Source of the DNA: Membranipora membranacea
Lineage: Eukaryota > Bryozoa > Gymnolaemata > Cheilostomatida > Membraniporidae
Assembly: GCA_914767715.1 (NCBI GenBank)
Contig: OU612074.1
Location: 7,269,501 to 7,333,500, forward strand
Direction: 5' to 3'
Length of the DNA: 64,000 bases
How positions within the stretch are numbered: position 1 is the first letter of the stretch; each line of letters begins with the position of its first letter. Both the position numbers and the translations under genes were made by a program. Below the pieces are notes generated by a model, which was not told the DNA's origin, made no database searches, and saw only the letters and a list, made by a program, of their open reading frames with translations. Shown here one piece after another: positions 24,976-36,524 of this stretch.

Positions 24976-25490
24976 ATAGACAATTTTCTGAGCTCGGATT
25001 TAGGCCTCGATTCGAAGTTGTCCTCTCTCCAGTTTTGTACTATTAACACAAGTCGCATAGGAGAAACTTGCTGAAAAGAGGGTTATCTTGAAAACCGCTT
25101 ATGGTAGGATAAAAATGATTTTTGATTCAGAATCTGCACCATTGAGAACTCATATGGACATAATTTGGGAAATTTTTTTAGTATTTGGATAGTCAATTAT
25201 AGCAATTTCTGCCTGTTTTGCGGACAATTTGGCAGAATTTTTCATGAATTTTGTCACTATAACTAAGATTGATCAACATTCAAGCCTCCAATGATTTGGA
25301 AACCCTGCCTAACAGGGTTTTCAATGGTGCAGATTCTGAATCCAAAAATCATTTTTATCCTTACATAAGCGGTTTTCAAGATAACCCTCTTTCAGCAGGT
25401 TTTTCCTATGCGGCGTGGGTTAAAAGTACCAAACTGGAGAGAGGACAACTCCGAATTGAGGCATAAATCAGAGCTCAGAAAACTGTCTAT
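24976..25490. mobile_element. Foldback MITE, copy 2
   Basis: Same family as 11897-12395. It begins atagacaattttctgagctc and ends with the mirrored gagctcagaaaactgtctat. The long arms pair with each other, and there is an internal frame-like stretch without coding meaning. Confidence 0.85.
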
Positions 25491-25654
25491 TGCAAAAAAA
25501 ATTTCACTGAATATGTTGCTGTGATAGCTGTGTCCACGTAGAGGAACAATGTCAGTGTAAAACTTCATATGTCTTTGGTTATAGCGACAATCTTACTAGA
25601 TTTTGCATTTTAGTAGCCATACCAGACCAACCTACGAAACTGTAGCAAGGTTAT

Positions 25655-25990
25655 TTGTAGAAAAATGGAGTTGCCCCCTTCTTCAACAGGAAGGGGTAAC
25701 TCCATACACAATAAAATTGAGTAATGACGAGTAAAAAAGGTGTGTCTTTACCGCTTCGGTATTTGGCCTCAAGTGGGCCGAGACTGTCACCAAATATTCA
25801 TAGCTGTGTGATGACCGATTTGCCATGCTGTTTGACTACTATTGCCTAAAACGTTGAGTTACTATTTTCAAAGCTGCAACTTGTCCAGATTGAAAATCAA
25901 AATATGCCAGATGACATGTGATGATACAAGGTAATACTGATGCTACAAAACATTTAGTAATCATCACAAAAATTTCATTTTTTCATTACT
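25655..25990 (+). repeat. Diverged direct duplication, unit 1
   Basis: Blocks such as gggtaactcc, tggcctcaagtgggccgaga and atatgccagatgacatgtga recur in the same order and orientation at 27210-27720, indicating a local duplication. Confidence 0.6.
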
Positions 25991-26086
25991 TATCAACTGA
26001 CAGGATAACTGGGGACTCCCCTATAGGAGGGGGCTGACTAACAGCGATTCCATGGTTAACCCCCAATAAGTCAGGAATAAGATGTT

Positions 26087-26421
26087 TTAAAGGGTCAGTC
26101 CTATTAGAAAAGTGGATATATTACCCCAGTAAATCGAATATTGTGTGTTCATATGGCAATTAAAATGATAAAAATTAAAAAAATTGTGGAATTACCAATA
26201 AGTTTTTGTTAAAAATATTTCAGCAAGGATCATAGTGGATCTTGGTGGTCAGGAGGAGGCAATAAATCACTATGATCCACTACGATCCCAATTTTCAGAC
26301 TTTGCAGGATTTTTACTGCAATTAAATTCACAGGCTGTTTTATTTATTATGCCCTAATGACTTTACATCCTGAGAGCTTTAAAACCATACCAAACATGGC
26401 CTAGTAGGACTCTCACTTTAA
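26087..26421. mobile_element. TTAA-flanked MITE, copy 1
   Basis: The ends are ttaaagggtcagtcctatta and, reversed, ttaaagtgagagtcctacta: ~20-bp terminal inverted repeats starting at TTAA on both sides, as for piggyBac-type target duplications. A second copy lies in the opposite orientation at 33529-33847. Inside is a local inverted repeat around gatcatagtggatc. Non-coding. Confidence 0.8.
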
Positions 26422-27204
26422 GTCAATAAAGTTGCTGGGGAACAGCATGGGCAGGGCAAAACTTTATTGGTAGAAATTCGGCCTTGTAACCTTAGATAAA
26501 GCGGAAAATTTAACAGCAGTCACACATTGCATGCACCAAAGTCACCTTTCAGTCACCTAAGTCATGGGTGACTATGATCCCGACGCAGTGCCTCTAATGC
26601 GAGCCTTCCCATATATTACACAGGAGGGGTATAACATATTTTTTGGGTTTGTATCTTCACTGATAGGCAACTGGGACCTTCCTTAATTGACTACAGACGC
26701 CATCCCTAGGACTTGGTTGGTTTATTCAGCTATCTTGGATCAAGGAGTTTTACTCCTTGCTGGGATACAATGGTAAATGGGGACGCAGACTGTAGACTGG
26801 GCTTCCCAGGTCTCCCAGAGTTAAACTTATGCCCTTGTACTGGAAAATGAGGGAAAGTTCATTTTCTTACTCGTTGGGTGGTGTTAAACTCATCACCTCC
26901 ATGTCAAACAGTATATCATTATAGACCTCAATTCACATCTACATCTACAGCCTCATTCAAATAATTTATTCTAGAAATGATGTACAATTGAACATAGTTC
27001 AACAGCGTGTTGAGTGCAGTGACTGTCAAACATTGAGCGTATCAGACTTACCTGTGGTAGTTTGGTTGCCCATTGACTTGATTTAAAAAGCTTGATGTAT
27101 CTATAATGTTTCTCAGCGATGAGTTATTAGTAAATTGAGTTCACACTTTAACGTGACAAATTAAAAATAAAAGTGTTAGACAAACTTGAATAGCTAAACG
27201 AAAC
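26422..27204. other. Intergenic sequence, nothing assigned
   Basis: No exon, RNA gene or element end is recognised. Confidence 0.35.
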
Positions 27205-27720
27205 ACTTTGTGTGTGGGGTTGGACCCTTTTTTAACGGGAAGAGGTAACTCCTCAAATAAATTAAATTCAGTCATGATGTAAAAGAAGTTTCTCTTTTCT
27301 GCTTGGGTAATCAGCCTCAAGCGGGTCGAACATCAGATATATTGTGTCTCCACAGGTCTTTTTAGTATCAGATTTATCAGATAAAGTTTTTGAGATGAGA
27401 CAGTTTAAAAAAAGAGTCAGGTGTGGTCAAACAGAGAAGCATTGTACCCATAGACCTTGCTAGGATGAATGGCGTGGCAGTACCAAATCAGAAATGACTG
27501 TCGGCGCCAGGAATTGAACCTGGGTCTCGTAGATCACAAGTCCTCAACCTTAACTATCTGACCACTCCTGACTTCTTAAAAGTTGAAATCCTTTTTTTAA
27601 AGCTGCTATTAAAGATCAAAATATGCCAGATGACGTGTGATGCAAGACAAAACCAATGCTACAAAACCTTCAATCATCATCAAAAAATATCATTTCATAT
27701 TGAAAAGTAAAAGTAAATGT
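27205..27720 (+). repeat. Diverged direct duplication, unit 2
   Basis: Partner of 25655-25990, interrupted between ~27340 and 27590 by a tRNA-like insertion. Shared blocks flank that insertion in the expected order. Confidence 0.6.
27494..27572 (-). repeat. tRNA-like SINE head or tRNA pseudogene
   Basis: On the minus strand an A-box-like ggtcagatagtt is followed by a B-box-like caggttcaattcctggc. The acceptor arms do not pair fully, so a functional tRNA is unlikely. Confidence 0.5.
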
Positions 27721-28092
27721 AAAAGTAAAGTCATCAGCAGACTGGGGTAAGAAATAATAGACAGCTTCCTCTCACTCATCACCATGACTTTATGTTATTA
27801 TTTTTATTGTTACAAAGAGTCTCTCAAAATTTATGAATTAGGTGTGGTACAGGAAAAATGGAAGGGTGGGCCACCTAACCATTACCTGGCTAGGGTTTAG
27901 AATTTACAATAGCAATACGAAGCAAAACAAACTCACCATACATCAGCCGGCAGACAGAGGGTATCTTCTGAATCGAGACCATTCTGAGCACCTTCTGCGT
28001 ACCAGCTAGGGTCACACCTTGTACCGCATGCAATCGTATCTGATGGAATACTTTGCTAAGCGGGGCGCACCCAGACCTTGCCCTTTGGAAAG

Positions 28093-28462
28093 CTTAAACC
28101 ACTGCTGCAACAAAGCCAAATGTGTGCTTATAGAATTCTGTATAGCTCAAAGCTAATGAAATGAGGCTGCAATCTCAGCATTGTCACCTAATGAGCAAAT
28201 TTATTTGCACAAACTGATCGTCAAAATTAGGGTATGAAATTAATTATCTACCGCATCAGGTGATGTAGTTACCGTCTTACTAGTGCCAACTGTACACGTC
28301 ATAAGCTGGTGCTAGAGTTCATGCCCTGATTTTGAAGAGCAGTTTTTGCAAATTATTTGCCCATTAGGTGACAATTATGAGATTTAAGTCTCAATTAATT
28401 ATCTTGGAGCTATGCAGAATTCAATGAGCACACATTTGCATGAGTGGCAGCAGTAGTTTAAG
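28093..28462. mobile_element. MITE with gcttaaaccactgctgc ends, copy 1
   Basis: The terminal inverted repeat gcttaaaccactgctgc is mirrored as gcagcagtagtttaagc. The two halves are broadly complementary (aattatttgc and gtgacaat blocks). A second, inverted copy is at 43274-43644. Confidence 0.8.
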
Positions 28463-28754
28463 CAAGATGAACCTGGACCATAACTTAAGCGCGACCCACC
28501 CAAATCTTGAACTATTTAGGAGGTGTATATAAATGATCTTGCTGTTCAGTAAGAAACTGAAGATTGGACTGCTCCGAGAGAAACAGCTCACTCTATATTC
28601 TTGTTCTTTTGGTCCTTCCATTGGCCAAATTCTTCTCTTCAAGCATTGAGGGGTTTGGGATCAATATTTTTGGAAGAGCTTGCTATCTTGCAGTTTTTAA
28701 TTGAGTAACCAAACAGGGGATACACACCAATTATGTCACAACACCAAACATTGT

Positions 28755-28925
28755 TTTAATGCATTGAGGGTTAAAAGGGGAGGAATGAGATGCTGATCAT
28801 CACACAGGGGTGATATCATGCTGCCTGGGCCGTCCATTGTTGTACTAGAGAAGGCATCGAAACAGCACTTGACTCGTGGTTTCTAGCCGAAGACCTGATT
28901 GATGTGCAGTGGTATACAAGTCTAA
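28755..28925 (+). repeat. Duplicate of the region upstream of receptor B
   Basis: Blocks such as ggaatgagatgctgatcatc, gaaggc and gacctg...gtgcagtggtat recur in order at 33965-34125, upstream of receptor B. This copy has no receptor exons next to it, which suggests that a duplicated gene unit was lost or was never complete. Confidence 0.55.
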
Positions 28926-29019
28926 CTATTAATTCTAATCCGTTTGCAAATATTGCCTTGTCAAATATGAACCATATTATGTTTACCACATCCATTGCAA
29001 TGCTCAGAGAAAAAATCAC

Positions 29020-30159
29020 TTAAAAAAAAGAAGCTACATCTAATTAAAGAAGTTTAGCTTCATGTACAAATGTATTTCCAGCTGGGCAGCTTCAAAACAT
29101 GCCTAAAATCGGTCCTCTTCAATCTCAAGAAGCTGTGTGTTGAGAAAAGAGAGAAAGAGGCGTCACATCTAAATTTTCAATCAAAATCATAATCACTAAC
29201 TGCCATGCAGGGTGCCTTATTGCCTGGCATAAGAAGCCATATGAGTACACAACACATTATTGTTGTTAAGCAAATGAGATAGAGCATTGAAATAGTTACC
29301 AAAGTGAGAGGGACACTTTATAAATAAAGCACAAACAAATTTCTGCCGATCAATTAGGGCGATAATTTCCAATGATTTAAGGTCTGCATCCCTCATTTAT
29401 TACCCATGAAAGAGATAGCGACGATATTTTTTACATTTCCACAACATATTTCACAATACCTGCGAACAAGATTCTGAAATAATAACCAGCCGAATAAGAT
29501 CAAACTATAATGGAGTGTATTGAGTACATTTGACAAGTTCAAAGAAACAAACAAGGCAAGAAATTAACGCATTATTAGATAAAACGATGTGCAAACATCA
29601 ACATGCTGCGAAAAATATTGAGCTCGCTTTATCTTGAAGAAGCATGAATGGAACTCTGCTTTGATTATGCTGGCTAGGAGATTCAGATATAGTCTTCCAC
29701 ATAAACAATATTTGACCATACCATATGTACATTAAGAACTATCGAATGCTTCTAAGAAGTGAGTTTCTCCTAATGAGTACAATAACTAGAAACTCCGAAG
29801 AATGAGCTCTGGCAAATTTTCATATATTATATACTCAAATCAGCTTTGAAAAAGGCTACCCATAATTCTGCCATCTGCTGGTAAAACTCGGTATCGCAAA
29901 TTTCAAGATTTACGGTTGGGATTAGAAAATTATCAAAAATAGTTTTTAATGATCTAACTGTGCATACTTTTATTCATGATAACAAATGTTTGGTGATCAA
30001 TCATACCTATGGAAAAAAGCAATTAATTAATTATTTGTTATAGGATTATATTCAAAATAAAACATATGATATAATGCAATCAAACTTTTTGGTGATAAGT
30101 TAAGATGAGTTTTACCCTCAGAGGGCAGAATTGTGGCTGGGATGGAGTTTGCAGAAGTC
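29020..30159. other. Downstream flank of receptor B
   Basis: The 3' side of receptor B on the minus strand. AT-rich, with no domain or element recognised. Confidence 0.35.
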
Positions 30160-33100
30160 TCACTGTTTATTATAATATGTATTATATGTTTCTTGTGGCC
30201 TAGTTTTAGAGGGGCTATAATTTCTTGCTATTTTTTCTGCTCTCCCACTAGGTTCCAAGGTTGGTCTTTTGTATCCTGCATCATCGATCCTACCCATCTT
30301 CCTCCTTTGTGACACATTTCCCTTCCCGATCTTCAATTGTGTGTAATTTTGCAGACCCGAAGTCTTTACCACAACTTTAGCAGTATCTCTGGAACTCAGC
30401 TTCTTTGACATTATTACTATCACCGCAGCAGCTATTAGGACAAGCACCAAAACAACCACAACAATCAATGCCGTATTGCTTTTGCTCTTAACAACTGCAA
30501 ACAAATTTAAATAATAATTCAGATTTTGGTTTGAAGAGATGTTGAAATATCATGATTAACAAGTATTGTGTAGTAGTCAATATTAGCAAGAGTTCAGTTT
30601 AGATTAGCCTAGACTTTGTTGTACATGTTAGCCAGATAAGGATTTCACCATTTGAAGCCTGGATGGGAAGGTGAGCTCATGTTCTAGCGAATACTTGACT
30701 CCTAACAGTGCTTCATGTATGGTTTATCGGAGAAACTTTCAAGATGATATTGCTAGCATAAAACAGGGTAGAATACATAGTAAAATGAAATTTGATAATG
30801 TTGTAATCTACATGCATCATACTATGTTTATATGAGATATGTCAGAGACTTTGATGCTCATGGTAAGATTAAAATTTTCAAGTTAAATCTCTATACTCCC
30901 GCATTGAGGATATTTATTGTCAATTAATTTCCCACTTACTTAATCTGATTTGTTTAAGTAGCTTTTTAGTCAACTAACGAACCTTTATGGCATTGGATAT
31001 GTTCAGTTGTACTCCATTCAGCAATGACAAAGGACTCAGATTCTCCCTGCACCACATTAACACAGATTACTGTGTCATTCCCAGACTCTGCAAGCTCATA
31101 GTCATCATTGCACCTATAGGTTACATTAACTTTGCCTGGTTGAGAAAAATCATAGCCTTCCGAGAACTTTAGCGTGTAGGATGCTGCAACCACTTCAGGA
31201 ATGGCGTTCAGATCACAGATGACAGCTAAAGTAAATATAAAAACAAACTACAATATCCACAAGCACAGCAAAGCAAACGCTGATAATTCAGATACGCCTT
31301 GTCTAATATTATGTTTGCTGCAAAAAAACCATTATGCCCAAAAATACCTTGTTGCCTCACACATAGTTGAGAAATATTGTAGATTTAAAACTTCAAAGTT
31401 TAAAATTTAAAGTACATTTGCACTGATCCTCATTCGTTTCTTCATGACAGATGTCTGTCACTATCATTATAAACAATAATATAATATATTTATTTTGATA
31501 GTAGTTAAAATTCATCAAACATTTTAAAACAATGTTCTTTTTTATAAATGTAGTATATTATATGCACACGATATGCATATATGAATCTCCGAAGGCCTCA
31601 AGACACATTATGGCAAAATTCTTCCTAATAAATCAAAGCCTAGTTAACATGAGCTCTCAATTTGAAATTGAATATTATTCTTACATGAATGAGGTGATTA
31701 TTACGCAACACAGAAACAACTAAGAGTCACTCTTAATCTTTTTGTTTTACAATTAATACAGCCAACTACTACAAACTGTACCTTGTCTGACAACCTACCT
31801 TGAAACTTGATCACATAAGTTGGCCCTGATGAGTCGTTTAAGGATGTACCCAATGCAACATAGTCACGAGTAGATTTATCAAGATTCCTACGAGTAAATG
31901 GTTCCGCCTGAGTAGATGTAAAGTATCGTGAGCCGCCAGTGCCTGAAACAGCTATATATTGCCCTGCGGCTATCTGGCTCTGTGGAGAGAGCAAGGTGAA
32001 GGTCATAAACAGTCCATCAGGAAGCCTGATTGGCCAAGCTTTTGTCACATGCTGCGACAGAGCCTTCTGTCGTACTGGTTCAGGATATCGCGGACTTGAG
32101 AATACGCCCTCGAGGGATAGGGGCCCAAATTTGTACCGGGTTACATAAGCAGCGAACACTGAAATATGAATGAGAATATAGTGAGTTATCTGAAGACATC
32201 CTTCAGCTCATTTGCAGGTGTTTATACTATCAAATTATTTTCACAGAAGCACAATAATTGATTTCAGCAAATAAAAAGGCAATTGCGCAGCCAGAAGGCT
32301 AGAGTGAGTGCTGTTCTGATAGGAAACAACCACACTAACCGAAAAGACAACGAGCTGCCAAACAAAGACCCAAAGGCATTCAGCCAGACATGTCATGAAA
32401 TTGATCATGTCCAATCTTGCAAAATACCGCAAGTGTAAAACTGTACACAGGTTGTACAGTTTAACACTTGCATACCACTGGGACCGCCCATCCCTGTTTT
32501 CGCAAGCTTGAGTTGTTTTAAGGGCTATTGATCCTCTAATGTGGTGATGATCAAGCAAAAGTTTCAGAATAGATTCGACTGGATGTGTTTTGATAAGTAA
32601 ATTTAATAATCAATATTCAAAAAGCATTTTTTAAAGGATCAATTTGAAGTTGCTAAAAATATGTTGTTATTTGTCTGCCATGATTTAGTTCTAAAATTTG
32701 TAATGGCTTGAAATTTGTTTCACAAGTATCATGGCCTTGAAATTCAATATGTACAAGATCGGTAGAAGAATTAATCATGAATATACAGGAGGATAACACT
32801 TAATCTTGAAATACATTAAAGTTGCTGAGTTCTGACGAGTTTCAAAAGTGTCAAATCTGGCTTGCCTTAGCTGTTGAGTTCCGTTCATGAAATATCAATC
32901 AACAAAGAAAAAGTCAAAACTTGTGTAGGTAAGGGAATCGTGAATCTGATTAAAAATCTGTCGTAGTTTTCAGTAGATATTTCATCACCCCTATCATTCA
33001 ATTGATTCTAAGAGGCATTTATGGTTACCTTTGTAGTAGTTGAGTGTGAAAGATTTTTGTACAGCAGAGTTCAGAAAAAATCTTATATCATTACCACCAA

Positions 33101-33413
33101 GCTCAACCAGAGTATCCGTCACAGAATCATTTTTGCAGTAGCGTTTGCCATTAATGGATAGTTCTGGCGTTCCTCTACAGCTTGATTTCCAGCTTATGAT
33201 ACCAGGTATGCTATATCTGTTCGTGTCATTTGCTACCAGAGTGAAGTTTGTCACGGTCAGATCACACTTGTCATTGAACTCAATAGAGCCGCTGACTCCA
33301 GCTTGTTCTGTTTTAGTCCCTTTACAGATATGAAGAGAATGGTGAGATGACTGACACACAATTCCACTAGTTTTTATAGTCAGTATTACCAGCAGAAACA
33401 ATATATTCTTCAT
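30160..33413 (-). CDS. Receptor B: signal peptide-CUB-CUB-CCP-TM protein, long tyrosine tail
   Basis: Four coding exons, 33413-33029, 32158-31799, 31225-30983 and 30494-30160, splice in phase 1 to 440 aa. Exon 1 (385 nt, as in A and D) gives a signal peptide and a CUB-like domain with four cysteines. Exon 2 is a cysteine-poor CUB-like domain (LEGVFSSPRYP, LPDGLFMTFTLLSP). Exon 3 is a CCP module with four cysteines and the Trp (AEWS). Exon 4 has an uncharged Val/Leu/Ala helix (about residues 337-358) and an ~80-residue basic tail with several tyrosines, including NYTQLK around Tyr380, NYSPS and a C-terminal TYNTYYNK. A ttttttgtag acceptor directly before the ATG implies a 5'UTR intron. A signalling surface receptor is the best guess; no ligand can be inferred. 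Confidence 0.88.
32429..32471. repeat. Hairpin, 19-bp arms
   Basis: The arms at 32429-32447 and 32453-32471 pair with one mismatch and a 5-nt loop. It lies in the first coding intron of receptor B. Confidence 0.8.
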
Positions 33414-33528
33414 CACAAAGTAAATCTACAAAAAACCGATGATCTGAGTAGATCGAATATTTTACAATGACAGCAGTGATCATTATAATTATAATGATTG
33501 ATTGATTCAAAACATTGTCCTTCTATTC

Positions 33529-33847
33529 TTAAAGTGACAGTCCTACTAGGCCATGTTTGGCATGATTCTAAAGATCTCAGGCTGAAAAGTCATTAGGGCA
33601 TATGAAATAAAACATCCTGTGAACCTAATTTCAGTAAAACTGCTGCAAACTGCTGGATCAAAGTGGATCATAGTGATTTAATGCCTCCCCCTGACCACTA
33701 TGTTCTTTGCTAAAATAATTGAAAAAAAAACGAATTTTTAATTTCCATAATTTTCATTGTTTGTTAATATTTATTTGCCCTATGAACTCACATAATTTGA
33801 TTTACTGGGGTAAGTTTTCTACTTTTCTAATAAGACTGACCCTTTAA
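33529..33847. mobile_element. TTAA-flanked MITE, copy 2
   Basis: Reverse-oriented relative of 26087-26421, again bounded by TTAA with gtgacagtcctactag-type ends. It lies just upstream of the receptor B start codon, probably inside its 5'UTR intron. Confidence 0.8.
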
Positions 33848-33964
33848 GTGTTGGTGTGCAGATTAACAGGATAAACTTTTTGATTAGTTGCAGCAAAGGC
33901 ACTAATGTTTACAGTGAAGCTTGGACAATCTAGATTATACATTGCATGTTCAATGTAAAGAGAA

Positions 33965-34125
33965 TACGCATTGAGGGCTAGAAGTTAAGGAATGAGATGC
34001 TCATCAACAAACAGGGATGGCTTCATGCAGCTGAGGAGGTTTTATTAGTGAAGGCCTTGAAACCCTGGTTGTATCGTTGTTTCTAGCAAAGGACCTGCAA
34101 GTCGTGCAGTGGTATGCTCATGTAT
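33965..34125 (+). repeat. Upstream block of receptor B shared with 28755-28925
   Basis: Ordered matches to 28755-28925 in direct orientation mark one end of an old duplication unit. Confidence 0.55.
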
Positions 34126-34309
34126 GTTGTATCTGCAGCCATAATAGAGGTCAACAAAAGTGGTCCAGGAAGTAAAGCAGTCAACACTGTCGTATGTACA
34201 CGGAACATGCTATACATAACAACGATGAGGTATATGGGTTACCTGTGATGAACTCTTGTAGCATGCAAGTTACGTTCTCCAAAATACTCTGATAGCTCAC
34301 AATTTTTCA

Positions 34310-34430
34310 GTTGAAGCTTTTCAAGTGTTGAAACACAGCTACTACTTTTTTGAAGCCTTACTGATGGAATCTGTTGACATTGTGGTTTGACATTGAAGCA
34401 TGAGGTGAAGCAACAAACAATCTAACTGTT
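34310..34430 (-). promoter_or_regulatory. Conserved upstream block of receptor B
   Basis: Contains aagtgttgaaacacagct and gcatgaggtgaagcaacaaa, which recur upstream of pseudogene C (10875-10980). The second piece also recurs upstream of receptor A (20121-20150). It is a candidate promoter or 5'UTR exon for the family. Confidence 0.42.
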
Positions 34431-34619
34431 AAGTTCAAGTAACCATGATGCTATTGAAGACTGATGAACAAACAAGGTGATCAGGCACTTTCATGGCTCA
34501 CACGTCTCTTCCGTATTATTGTTAATTGGTACTCAGGATCAACTAAAATGGGTTAGGGGTAAGTTTTAAGTTTGTTCTGGTTCAGGATATTGATCCATGA
34601 ACCAATAATTCAGCCCTAA

Positions 34620-34920
34620 CTTACTTAAGGTCAAGTTTTTGGAGAAGACTGCTTTGTATTTTGATGTACCCTATGGTGATGAACCTCAGATCTCACCGCA
34701 GACTAAACTTCTGGGTGTCATTATAGACAGCAGGCTCATTTTAAGAGACCATGTCATTTACATTATATCAAATTTCTCACCACCCCTTTATTATCTAATG
34801 AAGGGCATGGGCATGAATTGGAAAGGTCTCAAACATCTTATGTAGCAAATGTTTTAGAGCCTATGCTTGTCTGGTTTGGTATAACATGCTTGCAGATGCA
34901 GAAAAAATTTGGTATAAGTG
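34620..34920 (+). mobile_element. LINE reverse transcriptase C-terminal fragment
   Basis: The plus frame 34639-34845 includes QTKLLGVIIDSRL followed by a His-Val and a helix ending PLYYLMKG. This is the segment that follows the YADD core in LINE RTs. It is truncated at both ends. Confidence 0.6.
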
Positions 34921-35388
34921 GACTTCTCTCTTTGTGGATACTCTAACCCCCCCCCATGTTCAAAAATCGCTCTGAAGTTGTTTTTAATATTCATATCAAA
35001 TAATATATCATACCAAGTATGTAGACTAACATAGATCTACAAAAGTACAATTGATGATTGATAATAGTGGGAATTGCGTTCTAGACCCTGCGACTCAATG
35101 TTTCTTTGTGGATACTTAGCTCCCACAAATTCCCACTAACTTCTAACACTGAATACAATGTTCTGACACTGAAATGATTCTACCAGAGATGAAATATTAT
35201 AGCTCAGGACTTAACTACGGCTGCCCAAAGTTGCTGGTTTTCTGCATTCTAACTGCAAAGAAAACTTCTTAAAAATATGACAGGACAGTGACCATCTACT
35301 ACTATCATTAGAACAAATAACAAGAGGAAGAAAAAAACAACTCATTTTAATATTATGTAAGATTTTTAACTGAGATTTAATTTGCCTA

Positions 35389-35710
35389 TAACAGGCAGTT
35401 TTCTGAGCTCTTATTTGAGCCTCTATTTGAAAATGTCCTCTCTCCAATTTGGTATAGGCAAAGAGGAGCTGAAAAGGGGGTTATCTTGAAAACTGTTTAT
35501 AATAGATTAAAAAAAAAAGATTTATGATTTAGATTCTGCACCATTGAGAACTCATAAAGATATAGTTTGGGAAATAATTTTGGTATTCGGATAATTGTTT
35601 ATAAAGATTTTCTGCCTGTTTTGAGGACAAATCACATAGAATCTTTCATGAATTTTGTCTCTAGAGTCGAGATCCGTCAGCTGTCCCACAGGATTTTAAA
35701 TGGTAAGATT
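35389..35710. mobile_element. Foldback MITE, copy 4, truncated
   Basis: The left end (cagttttctgagctcttatt) and middle of the ~500-bp family are present, but the right arm is missing after ~35710. Confidence 0.75.
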
Positions 35711-36524
35711 CTGTATAAAAGAACATCATACGGATAAGCTGGAAAGACAGCTTAAACTCACAGCAAGGGGTTCCAGCAACGAGCCACGTAAGGCCAATAA
35801 CCCTAAAACATGTATGCTGTGTTGTATAGGGAAGCGATGGTCCAATGGACTGCGCTGTGGGAGTAGAGAACACAACTTTAAGAAATTAACAGCAGGCATG
35901 CTAAATAGTGCCATCAACCTATTCTTTTTAGGGATGGTCAGATGGTGCATTTGGTCGGTGTGCTTGCTATTAACTGCCAGGCGATTGGTGCCGCAGGTTG
36001 ATTGTTCGCCCAGCACCCTTGCGTGTATTATACCTCTCATCAACCTCAAAAAATCAAAAATGCCATTTGATACCATTGATGCATGAGAAAATGCTTCCAA
36101 GTCCTTTTTTTAGGAATTCACTTTCAATTTCATAAATAGGATTCCAATTTAGTAGTATTAGGTGAGGAGATTTCCCTTATTGTGTGTATAATTGTTGTGA
36201 ATAGTCCAAGGCTTCAATCAGAATCCCGAGCACTAAGATCAGATTCATAATGGTGATTATCTTTGCTCAATCAAACAATTATCTGAATGAGTAAAAAATA
36301 CAACAATGAAATACATTTATGAAATTTCTTACGTCTTACTGAGAGTAGTTGCCTTTCATTGCGCTGCTAACACAAAGGTGACAGAACCGCATTTGCAGGC
36401 ATCATCTATAAATGTGCTATAACTTTTCTTGTTGGATGATTGTTACAAGTGAATTCTCGAGAACTTGGAAACTTAAAAGTAAAACCTAGATGGGGAATAC
36501 AACAACCTGAACAGATGATATACG
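35711..36524. other. 5' flank of receptor D
   Basis: Frames at 35700-36086 (plus) and 36100-35726 (minus) overlap and have no recognisable motif. The stretch is GC-richer up to ~36020 and may be a repeat fragment. Nothing is assigned. Confidence 0.3.
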
